From: Paenibacillus sp. FSL M7-0420
Lineage (GTDB): Bacteria > Bacillota > Bacilli > Paenibacillales > Paenibacillaceae
Length of the DNA stretch: 64,000 nucleotides
Direction: 5' to 3'
Assembly: GCF_038002345.1 (NCBI RefSeq)
Contig: NZ_JBBOCJ010000001.1
Coordinates: 2,480,001 to 2,544,000 of the forward strand
Made by a program: the position numbers and the translations under genes. The notes beneath the pieces were generated by a model. That model had not been told where the DNA came from. It was given only the letters and a program-made list of their open reading frames with translations, and searched no databases. This document shows, in pieces, positions 34,901 to 43,711 of this stretch (positions are counted from its first letter, which is position 1; every line of letters begins with the position of its first letter).

Positions 34901-37900
34901 GTGAGTGACATGCCGCGCAATATTTATGTATTGTCCAGCTTCACTGCTGATTTATTGGAAGACTATCTTGAAGAAGATCTTAAGGAACCCGGGCTTCCGT
35001 TCAACGTTGAAACCGGACCCTATAATCAGATTATTTCCCAGTGCATGGACCCGGACAGCTTATTATTTCAGAAGAAACCAGATTATTTAGTCATCTGGAC
35101 CCGGTTGGAAGATATGATAGGCCGGAAAGATTTCTATCGGAAAGAGAGCTTTAATTCATGCAAGGCTGATCTGTCGATGTTGATCGAGGCCGTTCTGCAT
35201 GCCAAGGCGGCACTCCGCTGCAAGCTGATTTTTATGCTCCCCCCTGTCTATGAGAACAGGCCTCTGGGAGCCGGTGACCTGCAAATTATGTACGGTGCAA
35301 TGGAAACTTCCATGATGCTGCGAAAGTTTATGATAGATAAGCTTAGAGTCGTTGAAGGCATATACCTGGCAGACGGGGAAGAGCTGATCCGCAGATACGG
35401 CGCAGATCAGAGCTATCACATGGGCATGTATGCTTTTGCCAAAGCTCCTTATGTGAATAGCATCTACAAAGAGGCTGCAAGACAGATTAGCCGGCTCATC
35501 AAGCTGGATCTGAGAAATAAGCGCAATATCCTTGTATTTGATGCGGATGTCCTATTGTGTGAGCAAGAGGAACAAGAAGGACACGCAGTTCTTCATGAAT
35601 TGGATGAGCAAAGAGTGGTTACGGATGATTCCTACCTTTTATTTCAGAGCTATCTGCAGGAACTTGTAAGCTGGGGAAATGAAATCATGCTGTGTTCGAG
35701 ATCCACTCCAGGACAATTGAATGCCATATTGGACAGGGAAGATCTCATCCTCACCAAGCAAGAATGTAAGTATATGAGCTGTGAGTGTGAATCGATAACA
35801 GAAGCAATCCTGCAAATACATAGAGAACATGGCGTTTCACTGGATCAATTCATTGTACTGGATACGAAAGAGCTGTACTTAAGCGGAATCCGCCAGCTGC
35901 TGCTGCCGGAGGATTCTACACTTTGGATGCAGAGCGTAGAGGCCTCGGGGATTCTGGATTATATATCCGCTGAAGCTTCCCGTTACAGCAATGGCGAAGA
36001 TGTCTTGGCAGACAGCACAGAGGAATACAGTCTGGAGGAATTCCTTCAATCCATCCAGCTGGAAGTCACTCTGCGGGAAATCAATGAGCGGCAGGCCGAG
36101 AAGATCGAGCATATCCTCCATAATACCAAAGACTTCAACCTGACAGGGTTACTATGGACGCAGGAAGAAATCATCGGAGCGCTTAACGGGGATAATCAAT
36201 TGATTTATTCCGTAAAGGTACAAGACAGATTTGGAGATTATGGTACGGCCGGTACCATCATTGGGACAGTTGATAAGAAGAGCTTCAAGGTTGACGCTCT
36301 GCTCTTAAATTGCCGGGTGCTCGGTAAAAATGTTGAATATCATTTAATGAAGGAATTAGCCCATAGAATTAGAGAACACCAGTGTGACTCTATAGTGTTC
36401 CACTATCAATCCAGCGGCAGGAATGAGAGTGCGGCTCAGTTTCTGGCCAGGATTACCCGCACGGACTTGAAGCGTGTTCACTCAGGTGAAGCCCTGACAA
36501 TTTCTTGTGAAAAGCTCGCGGATTATGCGAATGAAGCACTCCATCCTAACAAAGCAGACAAAGTAGCAGATACTCCAGACGAACCGCACAAGGCAGACCG
36601 CAGCTTCGACCCCTACCAGTTCATTTTCAATAGATGGAATAAGCTGGATGAAGCCGAAAAAGATCAAATTAACGATCTGGTTAGTCATACAAAGTCTATT
36701 GAAGAAATAATGAGGGCGATTGCGGATTCGAAAATGAAAACAAGAACAGGCGTTAAGGTTGAATATATGCAGCCGAGAACGGAAACGGAGCAAAAAATCG
36801 CCGGCTTGTGGGCAGATATTCTTAACGTTGACAAAGTGGGAGTTTTGGATAACTTTTTCGAGCTTGGCGGAACCTCCATCATGGCGGCCCAGCTCATTGT
36901 AAAGTTCAAGAATGCCTTTGATATTATGCTGCCGGTGCGGATTTTCTTCGACAGCTCGTCCATTGAGCAAATGGCGATGTATATTGAAGCGGTCAAAAGC
37001 GAGCAAAATAAACAGGATATCAATGAATACGCCGTAAGTAATTTCCGCTATAAGACACGGGAATTCTTGAAAAATGAGGTGTGGCTGGACGAGGAAATTA
37101 CCGGAGCAAAGGAACTTCAAGCGTGGGATCATACCCGGGTCCATAACGTCCTTTTGACAGGTGTGACGGGATTCCTTGGGGCATTTCTGCTGCAGGAGCT
37201 TATCGCTATGACAGATTATCATCTGGTGCTGCTGGTCCGTGCGGACAGTGTGCAGAGCGGCTACGACAGAGTTGTGGCTAATATGAAAATGTACCATTTA
37301 TGGGACGAAGCTTACAGCAGCAGAATGGAAGTCTGCACGGGTGATCTTGCCAGACCTTTACTTGGCCTACAGCTGCAGGATTTCAACGAATTGGCAGCCC
37401 GAGTCGATGCTATCTATCATGCGGGCGCTATCACTAATTTCATGGAGCCTTATAACAAGATTAAAGATGTAAACGTACAGGGAGTTCAGGAGATTTTACG
37501 TCTGGCATCCACTCATAAGTTGAAGCAGGTACATTATGTGTCAACTCATTATGTATTCTCTACGCTCTCACACGAAAACGGCTATATCGCATACGAGGAT
37601 ACCATTCCGTCCGATCATGAGGTGCTTGTACTGGGATATCAGCAGAGCAAGTGGGTTGGCGAGAGAATTATAGCTCTGGCCAAAGAGAGAGGCATTCCGG
37701 TGAGTATCTACCGTGTCGGCAGAATCTCCGGCTCCAGCACCACAGGGGCATGTCAGACCAGAGATATCATGTGGCTTATGATCAAAAGCTGTGTAGAGGC
37801 AGGGGTATTGTTCGAGGAGAATGTGAATATAGAATTCATTCCTGTGGATTATGTCAGCAAGTCTATTGTAGCATTATCCACCCAAGCAGGATCAACCAAC

Positions 37901-38251
37901 AAGAACTTCCATATTGTCGCCAGTAAAATGAATACACTGCATCAGGTGTATACCTGGATGAATTCGTACGGGTTCAAAGTTGAAAAAATGCCCTATGCGC
38001 AGTGGAAGGATGAGTTGGTGGACAGAGTTGCCGGGAATCCTTATCTGAATACGACCAAGGCTATGCTGCCGTTCATTCCGGAAGATATGGGGGAATGGGA
38101 TGTGGAAATAACCTATGACATTACCAATGTTACCAAAGGCTTGAGTGAAACTGCGATCACTTGCCCGGAGGTAGGAGAGGAGGTGTTCAACCGGTATTTG
38201 GATTACTTTGTGAAGACAAAGTATTTTGAATTACCCGTTGAGGTCAAGTGA
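34901..38251 (+). CDS. FkbH-like - carrier - thioester reductase fusion (terminating module)
   Basis: A 1116-residue fusion with three parts. (1) Residues 1-550 align by eye with whole FkbH proteins: an SGNH-like N-domain (IYVLSSFTAD, RLEDM), a HAD-like core where the expected DxDxT reads FDADVLL, and the acetyltransferase-like C-part (VQDRFGDYGTAG, LNCRVLGKNVE). Both HAD aspartates survive, but the Thr and the conserved Trp after it do not. (2) Residues about 620-700 are a carrier domain with Ser659 in FFELGGTSI. (3) Residues about 735-1116 are a thioester reductase of the NAD-binding-4 type: LLTGVTGFLG near 750, VCTGDL, IYHAGAITNF, VSTHYVFS and YQQSKWVGE. It should release the chain reductively as an aldehyde or alcohol. 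There is no adenylation domain, so the carrier is loaded in trans. GTG 34901, 5 bp after GGAGG, is the best start. Confidence 0.86.
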   Translation: MSDMPRNIYVLSSFTADLLEDYLEEDLKEPGLPFNVETGPYNQIISQCMDPDSLLFQKKPDYLVIWTRLEDMIGRKDFYRKESFNSCKADLSMLIEAVLHAKAALRCKLIFMLPPVYENRPLGAGDLQIMYGAMETSMMLRKFMIDKLRVVEGIYLADGEELIRRYGADQSYHMGMYAFAKAPYVNSIYKEAARQISRLIKLDLRNKRNILVFDADVLLCEQEEQEGHAVLHELDEQRVVTDDSYLLFQSYLQELVSWGNEIMLCSRSTPGQLNAILDREDLILTKQECKYMSCECESITEAILQIHREHGVSLDQFIVLDTKELYLSGIRQLLLPEDSTLWMQSVEASGILDYISAEASRYSNGEDVLADSTEEYSLEEFLQSIQLEVTLREINERQAEKIEHILHNTKDFNLTGLLWTQEEIIGALNGDNQLIYSVKVQDRFGDYGTAGTIIGTVDKKSFKVDALLLNCRVLGKNVEYHLMKELAHRIREHQCDSIVFHYQSSGRNESAAQFLARITRTDLKRVHSGEALTISCEKLADYANEALHPNKADKVADTPDEPHKADRSFDPYQFIFNRWNKLDEAEKDQINDLVSHTKSIEEIMRAIADSKMKTRTGVKVEYMQPRTETEQKIAGLWADILNVDKVGVLDNFFELGGTSIMAAQLIVKFKNAFDIMLPVRIFFDSSSIEQMAMYIEAVKSEQNKQDINEYAVSNFRYKTREFLKNEVWLDEEITGAKELQAWDHTRVHNVLLTGVTGFLGAFLLQELIAMTDYHLVLLVRADSVQSGYDRVVANMKMYHLWDEAYSSRMEVCTGDLARPLLGLQLQDFNELAARVDAIYHAGAITNFMEPYNKIKDVNVQGVQEILRLASTHKLKQVHYVSTHYVFSTLSHENGYIAYEDTIPSDHEVLVLGYQQSKWVGERIIALAKERGIPVSIYRVGRISGSSTTGACQTRDIMWLMIKSCVEAGVLFEENVNIEFIPVDYVSKSIVALSTQAGSTNKNFHIVASKMNTLHQVYTWMNSYGFKVEKMPYAQWKDELVDRVAGNPYLNTTKAMLPFIPEDMGEWDVEITYDITNVTKGLSETAITCPEVGEEVFNRYLDYFVKTKYFELPVEVK

Positions 38252-38296
38252 AGGATCAGAGAAGTTTACAATTATATGATTTTATAGGAGGAAAAC

Positions 38297-39070
38297 ATGA
38301 TGAAGGAAAGATTGGATGTAATTACAGCAAAGAAAATGAGCCTGTACACTAGCGGGATGTGGGTCTCTCTGCTCATAGGCTTGCTCTATATGGGAATAGG
38401 CATTCTGATGCCTATTGATCCGGCGGAGAAATACAGAGGAACGGAATTCTATGAGCAAATTGCCGCCCATCCGTTTATTCCGCATTTATGGAGATATATC
38501 TTCGTAGCGATCGGCTTCTTGTCCATCTACTGGATATCGACGGCAGTGTCAACAGTGAGATCCAAAAGCTATGAATGGGAAGGCTTTTACAAATGGGTAA
38601 CCATTGTTGGTTATGGCGGCGCGGGCTTGCTGTCCCTGGAGTGGATGAGAGAAATATTTATTATGAAGGTTATGACTTTGTATTCCACAGGCAATGAAAT
38701 GTACCGGGTAGCCTTGGAAGTAGCAGCTTTCCCGCTCGACCCTGACTTTATCTGGATGTTTGGCGGCTTTGGATTATGGTATCTGGTGACTTCGCTGTTG
38801 GGCAAAAGAAATCAGGTTTTCTCCTCCAAGCTCAACATTTTGGGCATTATCGTCGGACTGGATTTGATCATCACCATGGTTTTTGCAATGACGGATACGA
38901 TCATTTATTTCGATGGCGGTCAGATGACCGTTATGCAGATTACGGCTCTTCTCGGCGGAATTATGGGAGCTGTGTATCACATCTGGATGTTCTTTGATAT
39001 GAGAAAGAATAAAGCGATGTTCGAAAAAAGCATTACCACCCTGCTGGAGCAAAAAAAGAGCGCGGCATAA
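38297..39070 (+). CDS. Integral membrane protein of unknown function
   Basis: A 257-residue protein I do not recognise. It has about six hydrophobic helices: around residues 20-40, 65-85, 98-115, 148-165, 182-202 and 215-235. The acidic/aromatic loop after helix 1 (PIDPAEKYRGTEFYEQ) and the C-terminal charged tail are predicted non-membrane. It lacks a signal peptide, and no enzyme motif is visible. Overall it resembles the loose group of DUF4386-like membrane proteins, but I cannot assign it. A perfect AGGAGG lies 5 bp before the first of two adjacent ATGs. It sits 45 bp after the reductase gene and 3 bp before another small membrane gene, so it belongs to the cluster operon. Possible roles are self-protection or export. 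Confidence 0.8.
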   Translation: MMKERLDVITAKKMSLYTSGMWVSLLIGLLYMGIGILMPIDPAEKYRGTEFYEQIAAHPFIPHLWRYIFVAIGFLSIYWISTAVSTVRSKSYEWEGFYKWVTIVGYGGAGLLSLEWMREIFIMKVMTLYSTGNEMYRVALEVAAFPLDPDFIWMFGGFGLWYLVTSLLGKRNQVFSSKLNILGIIVGLDLIITMVFAMTDTIIYFDGGQMTVMQITALLGGIMGAVYHIWMFFDMRKNKAMFEKSITTLLEQKKSAA

Positions 39071-39073
39071 ACG

Positions 39074-39559
39074 ATGAAACCAACCTTAACTAAAAACAGG
39101 CTCGGCTTTTCTCTCAAGGGCCTGATTATTCTTTTGCTGGTATTGCTTCCTAATCTGTTATTTTACGCATTTGCGGTAAACGGAACTGCCGGAACCGGGG
39201 CGGCCTTCGACAACAGGGTTGAAATCCTTAGTTATATTGAACGTTCGAGCCAAATATTATTAATGCTTGTATTAATATTTCGCGTAAACAAAAGCTCTCC
39301 GTCATTGCAAAGCAAATATGTGTTTGGAATGGCCGTATTTTTACTGCTCTATTACGCTTTATGGATTCGTTATTTTGCGGGCGGGATGGACTATACCTTG
39401 ATCAGCGGGACTTTTTTCGTATTCATGGGGATGTCCATCTTCCCGTCCGTGTATTTCGCTTTAGCAGAGAAATGGCTGGGGGATCATTTGGGAGTAGGGG
39501 TCGCCATTACCTTTGGGGTATTTCACACCCTTAACACCTATCTGAATTTTGCAGCTTAA
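39074..39559 (+). CDS. Small integral membrane protein of unknown function
   Basis: A 161-residue protein with four predicted membrane helices (about 15-35, 55-72, 82-100 and 108-128, with a further weak helix near the C-terminus). No family is recognised. It starts three bases after the stop of the preceding membrane protein gene. No separate strong ribosome binding site is visible, which suggests translational coupling, and the two may form one membrane complex. Its stop lies 20 bp before the thioesterase start. Being wedged between the assembly line and the export and thioesterase genes argues for a role in self-protection or transport of the product, but nothing in the sequence proves this. 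Confidence 0.75.
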   Translation: MKPTLTKNRLGFSLKGLIILLLVLLPNLLFYAFAVNGTAGTGAAFDNRVEILSYIERSSQILLMLVLIFRVNKSSPSLQSKYVFGMAVFLLLYYALWIRYFAGGMDYTLISGTFFVFMGMSIFPSVYFALAEKWLGDHLGVGVAITFGVFHTLNTYLNFAA

Positions 39560-39579
39560 TGAGAAGAGTGGAGGATAAC

Positions 39580-40401
39580 ATGAAACAAGAAGTTAAACCA
39601 TGGTTTTTTTTCAAAAGAAACGCTGAAAAGTCCGAAATCAGATTACGTTTGTTTTTGTTCCCTCCTGCCGGTGGAGATGTTTCAACCTTTTTGCACTGGG
39701 AAGAGCAGATGCCGCGGGATGTGGAGACCTGCTTTGTCAGGCTGCCTGGCAGAGGGGCCAGAATAACGGAGCCGGCCATTGATAATATGGATATACTTAC
39801 AGATCTATTACTCCAGGAAATGAAAGAGTACACAGATGTGCCGTACGTGTTGTTCGGGCATAGCATGGGAGGGCTGGTCTCCTATGAGCTGACGCAAAAA
39901 ATATATAAACAGGGGCTTCCTTTACCGGAATATGTAATTATATCAAGCATGAAAGCACCCAGCTATATGAACAAGTTCACGGAGAGTCTGACAGAAGACG
40001 GCAATGACAAATTATATCTGAAAAGCAACGCTGAATTTATGGATAGAATCATCAGTCTTGGCGGAATCCCGGACGCTTTCAGTGAGAACAGAGAGTTTCT
40101 GGAATTAATCCTGCCTACCTTTAGAAAAGATATGAAAATGTGTGAAACGTATAATCCTGAGAGTGCGCAAGCCGTCCCGGTGTCATTTGATATCTATGGC
40201 GGGAACCGCGATAGCATTGCTACTAAGAAAGAACTAGAGGGATGGAAGAAATACACCACCCAAAAATACGCACTCACCCTCTTTCAGGGGAACCATTTTT
40301 ATTTTATGGATAATCCCAATATGCTTCTGTTCCATCTGCGCAATAAATTAATGGATATAGGGAATAGGCTTACGGATCAAGCTCAAAGAGAAGCACTATA
40401 A
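39580..40401 (+). CDS. Type II thioesterase
   Basis: A stand-alone alpha/beta-hydrolase thioesterase of the kind that clears misprimed or stalled acyl groups from PKS/NRPS carriers. It is 273 residues from ATG 39580, which has GGAGG 5 bp upstream and is preferred over an ATG 21 bp earlier. It shows the early FLFPPAGGD motif, the nucleophile in GHSMGG (near residue 96), the Asp in YGGNRDSI and the His in FQGNHFYF, so the catalytic triad is complete. The length fits the GrsT/SrfAD family, which runs around 240-270. The assembly line ends in a reductase domain and has no cis thioesterase, so this enzyme is more likely for editing than for product release. Confidence 0.92.
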   Translation: MKQEVKPWFFFKRNAEKSEIRLRLFLFPPAGGDVSTFLHWEEQMPRDVETCFVRLPGRGARITEPAIDNMDILTDLLLQEMKEYTDVPYVLFGHSMGGLVSYELTQKIYKQGLPLPEYVIISSMKAPSYMNKFTESLTEDGNDKLYLKSNAEFMDRIISLGGIPDAFSENREFLELILPTFRKDMKMCETYNPESAQAVPVSFDIYGGNRDSIATKKELEGWKKYTTQKYALTLFQGNHFYFMDNPNMLLFHLRNKLMDIGNRLTDQAQREAL

Positions 40402-40438
40402 CACCGGCTTGCCATTTAAAAAGAGTGGAGGATGAAAG

Positions 40439-41362
40439 ATGAATGTGATTCAAATCGATAACCTGGTCAAAAAATTTGGTGACTATACCGCAGTAAACGG
40501 ACTCAATCTGTCCATTGAAAAAGGTGAGGTGTTTGGTCTGTTAGGCCCGAATGGAGCCGGCAAGAGTACTACGATTAATCTGGTATGCGGCCTGCTTCAT
40601 GCGACATCGGGGAACATCAGGCTATTCGGAAATAAGGTGGAGGATGAGAAAAGAAAGCTTGGCTTTGTCCCGCAAAACATTGCCCTGTATGATAATTTCA
40701 CTGCGTATGAGAACGTTAAGTTCTTTGGTGAGCTGTATGGACTGAAAGGGAAAGAATTGGAGAATGGAATCGATGAAGCCTTGGAATTCACCGGCCTGTC
40801 CGATGTCAAACGTAAAAAAGCGAAGACCTTCTCCGGCGGGATGCTAAGACGATTGAATATTGCCACTGCTTTGGTCCATCAACCACAGATTCTTATTATG
40901 GATGAGCCAACGGTCGGGATTGATCCGCAGTCCAGAAACCACATCCTGAAGTCAGTCCAGCGGTTAAATGAGAAAGGCGTGACGATTGTCTACACAACAC
41001 ATTATATGGAGGAAGTTGAAGCGATCTGTAATCGCATAGCCATTATTGACAAAGGCCAGGTCATTGCTTCGGGGACAAAGAAAGAATTAACAGATCTGAT
41101 CAGTGATAAGAAATCTCTGCAGCTAACTGTGGATGATGCTCTTGAACTGGATAAGGAAGCAATCTCCCAAATTGATGGCGTGGTTAATGTGGAAATCAAT
41201 GACAACCTGATCCAGGTGGAGTCGTTAAAAGAAAATGATAATTTGAATGCAATTATTGCATACGTAACCAGCAAAAATGTGAAAATCAGAAGTATCGGCA
41301 CCACTGATGTTACTTTGGAAACCGTATTCCTGACATTGACAGGGCGCAAGTTACGCGACTGA
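40439..41362 (+). CDS. ABC exporter ATP-binding protein
   Basis: The ATPase of an ABC-2 type exporter, 307 residues, DrrA-like. It has Walker A GPNGAGKST near residue 37, the Q-loop VPQNIALYDNF, an ABC signature of FSGGMLRR, Walker B ILIMDEPTVGID and the H-loop YTTHYMEE, followed by a C-terminal regulatory extension ending at the stop. GTGGAGGATG lies before the ATG. Two permease genes follow directly, the second overlapping the first, giving a complete one-ATPase, two-permease system. Its place between the thioesterase and the phosphopantetheinyl transferase suggests it exports the cluster product and gives self-resistance; that is inferred from context. Confidence 0.92.
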   Translation: MNVIQIDNLVKKFGDYTAVNGLNLSIEKGEVFGLLGPNGAGKSTTINLVCGLLHATSGNIRLFGNKVEDEKRKLGFVPQNIALYDNFTAYENVKFFGELYGLKGKELENGIDEALEFTGLSDVKRKKAKTFSGGMLRRLNIATALVHQPQILIMDEPTVGIDPQSRNHILKSVQRLNEKGVTIVYTTHYMEEVEAICNRIAIIDKGQVIASGTKKELTDLISDKKSLQLTVDDALELDKEAISQIDGVVNVEINDNLIQVESLKENDNLNAIIAYVTSKNVKIRSIGTTDVTLETVFLTLTGRKLRD

Positions 41363-41391
41363 CCATAGAGTCTAGAGGAAAGGAAGATCAT

Positions 41392-42525
41392 ATGTTTCAG
41401 ATCATAAAGAAAATCATTAAAAATCAAATCAGAAATCCAAAGTGGTTATTATTCTTGATGATATTCCCTATCTTTTTAATGATTCTGATCGGTTCGATTC
41501 TGACCGGAGCCTTCTCAGACAAATCAAACCTGACCATGGTTGATGTTGCATTGCTCAATCAATCGGAGGGAATGGCAGCCGAGGTTATTGATGCCTTAAC
41601 CACAGCCTCTGTATCCATTGAAAAAGATTACGGGATAAAAATGGGCTACACCGGCTCAGAGAAAGAAGGCAAAAAAGAGGCACGGGTGAACAAAAAAGTA
41701 TTCGTGCACCTGGATAAGGAGAAGATCCTGGTCTACGGAAATGAATCGGAGCCGTTAAATACGGCCAGAGTGGTAGCCTTATTCCGAAGCGTGGCCAGCA
41801 GCATCCAGACGGTTAAGGAAGCCTATAAAATTGACGGGGAAAAAGCGATTGAACTGATTGGTGCGGATAATGCCACGTATGAAGTGCCTGTAGAACTGAT
41901 TCCATCCAAAAGTGCCATGAGCTCCTATGATTACTATGGGGTGGTGGAATTAACGCTTATGGTGATGTATATGATGCTGATTCCCATTGGGGATTTATTT
42001 ACGGACAAAAGAACCAAAATCAAAGAGAGAATTTTACTTACAGGACTTAGCCGGGTGAAGTATTATCTAGCCTCCTTGGCCGCGTACTCTATTTTTGCCT
42101 TTGTGGTATTTATTCCAGCCTTTATTTTCTCAATAACCTACTTGGATGTGAACTGGGGCAATTATTCTTTATTCATGTACCTGTATATTGTTTTATTTGC
42201 CATCTTCAATGTAGCTCTAGGCATGTTAGTGGCCCAATTATTAAAAGCGCGCGGCAAAGTGGATGTGATTCTTTCTGTGATTATCCTGCCGATTTTCTCC
42301 TTTCTCGGGGGATCGTATACCCCATTTCCTTACGATATGGACGGTGTATTCGGCAAAGTCTTGCTGGTCTCCCCGTTACGATGGGTGAATATTGGTATTT
42401 TAAAAAGTACCTACGCGCATGACAACCAAATGATATGGGTAAGCTCTGCCATATTTCTCCTTTTAATATTCGTCAGTCTATTTATCGTTGTTGCCAAAGA
42501 AAAGAAGGAGGAATTAAGAGCATGA
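41392..42525 (+). CDS. ABC-2 type exporter permease
   Basis: A 377-residue membrane permease. One helix lies near residues 18-40, then a large extracytoplasmic domain of about 140 residues, then five helices from about residue 190 to the end (including MMLIPIGDLFTDKRTKIKERI, typical of ABC-2 permeases between helices 2 and 3). The ATG has AGGAAAGGAAG upstream and lies 29 bp after the ATPase gene. The stop overlaps the next permease start (ATGA). It works with the ATPase at 40439-41362 and the paralogous permease that follows. The substrate is not readable from sequence; the product of the surrounding assembly line is the natural guess. Confidence 0.9.
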   Translation: MFQIIKKIIKNQIRNPKWLLFLMIFPIFLMILIGSILTGAFSDKSNLTMVDVALLNQSEGMAAEVIDALTTASVSIEKDYGIKMGYTGSEKEGKKEARVNKKVFVHLDKEKILVYGNESEPLNTARVVALFRSVASSIQTVKEAYKIDGEKAIELIGADNATYEVPVELIPSKSAMSSYDYYGVVELTLMVMYMMLIPIGDLFTDKRTKIKERILLTGLSRVKYYLASLAAYSIFAFVVFIPAFIFSITYLDVNWGNYSLFMYLYIVLFAIFNVALGMLVAQLLKARGKVDVILSVIILPIFSFLGGSYTPFPYDMDGVFGKVLLVSPLRWVNIGILKSTYAHDNQMIWVSSAIFLLLIFVSLFIVVAKEKKEELRA

Positions 42526-43670
42526 GAACATTTTATGCATTAATAAAAAATAACTTAAGAATTACGATAATGCATAAACCGATTTCTTTTCTGTTAATGA
42601 CCATCACTCCGATTATCGTCTTAATCATTGCCAGTAAAATGGTCAGTTACTCGACAACCTTTGTTAACGTGGGTATTGTGGATGGAGATAAAACCCGGGC
42701 ATCGGAAGCCATCACCCAAATTGTTGACGGCCTGGAGGGCATCAAGATCTTCAAGATGAATGAGAATGAAGTGGAGGCCAATTTTCAAAGTAATAAAATA
42801 AATACAGCTTTGGTTATCCGCAGCGGATTCCAGGATGGGTTGTTGAATAATTCCATTGAGAATCTTGTGGTGAAAGGAAACGAAGAGCAAAACGTATATA
42901 CGTTGCTTCAGGCTATCCTCAAAAATCATTTGTTGAATTTACGCAACTTGGGCAAGATTTCAGGGGGGGATGCTGCTGTATTCGAGAATGCGGTAGGCAA
43001 TTATATCGCCAGCTCTGAGTTTGTGGAGAAAACCTCTCTTAACGATTTGTATACGGAGTACAACAACTCCAATATCTTTGTCGGTTTTTTGATCTTGTTT
43101 ATTTTCTTCAATTCCTCGGCCATAGCGAATGTAATTAATATTGACAGGGAGCGCAATATTTACTCCAGGATCTTCCTCTCTCCGGCCAAAGTATGGATGT
43201 ATTATCTGTCCAATGTACTCTGCAATCTGGTCATCACCGCCTTTCAAATTCTGGCCGCAATCCTCAGCATGGAATACTTTACGAATACCTCCATTGGCGT
43301 GGAGCCCGGTGTGCTGTTCTTGATTCTCTTCCTGACGGCTATGGTGGCTGTCTCCTTGGGGACATTCTATGTTTCCATTACGGAAGAGGCAGATGCTGCT
43401 TCCATGATTTCCAATTTTGCGAACCTGCTGATTGTTATTTTGGGCGGCTGCTTTATTCAGGTGGAACTGTTTCCTAAATTAATCAATGCCATTTCCTATA
43501 TTTCACCGGCAAGATGGGCTATGGGAAGTATTCTGGATTTACAGCAAGGCTTAACCTTGGGGGATATAGCTGGCAAGGCGTCTTTACTGGGCGGAATGGC
43601 AGCGGTGATTCTAGCCATATCGGTCATCATAACCAGCAAGCGGGAAAAGAAATTCAGAAGTCTCTCCTAA
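42522..43670 (+). CDS. ABC-2 type exporter permease (second subunit)
   Basis: The second permease, 382 residues, with the same plan as its neighbour: a single N-terminal helix (about 20-40), an extracytoplasmic domain, then five to six helices from about residue 185 onward, including FLILFIFFNSSAIANVINIDRERNIYSRIF split by the coupling helix region. ATG 42522 overlaps the previous stop and has GGAGG upstream; the longer frame starting at 42435 would lie inside the upstream permease and is rejected. The pair probably forms a heterodimer with a shared ATPase. The stop is followed 41 bp later by the phosphopantetheinyl transferase gene. Confidence 0.9.
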   Translation: MRTFYALIKNNLRITIMHKPISFLLMTITPIIVLIIASKMVSYSTTFVNVGIVDGDKTRASEAITQIVDGLEGIKIFKMNENEVEANFQSNKINTALVIRSGFQDGLLNNSIENLVVKGNEEQNVYTLLQAILKNHLLNLRNLGKISGGDAAVFENAVGNYIASSEFVEKTSLNDLYTEYNNSNIFVGFLILFIFFNSSAIANVINIDRERNIYSRIFLSPAKVWMYYLSNVLCNLVITAFQILAAILSMEYFTNTSIGVEPGVLFLILFLTAMVAVSLGTFYVSITEEADAASMISNFANLLIVILGGCFIQVELFPKLINAISYISPARWAMGSILDLQQGLTLGDIAGKASLLGGMAAVILAISVIITSKREKKFRSLS

Positions 43671-43711
43671 AGTGGCAACGAATTCAACTAGACAAGGATA
43701 GGAATATAACT

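Noticed and set aside
43514..43711. N-terminal 66-codon extension of the phosphopantetheinyl transferase
   Set aside because: It lies inside the upstream permease gene in another frame. The family's N-terminus begins at the ATG at 43712.
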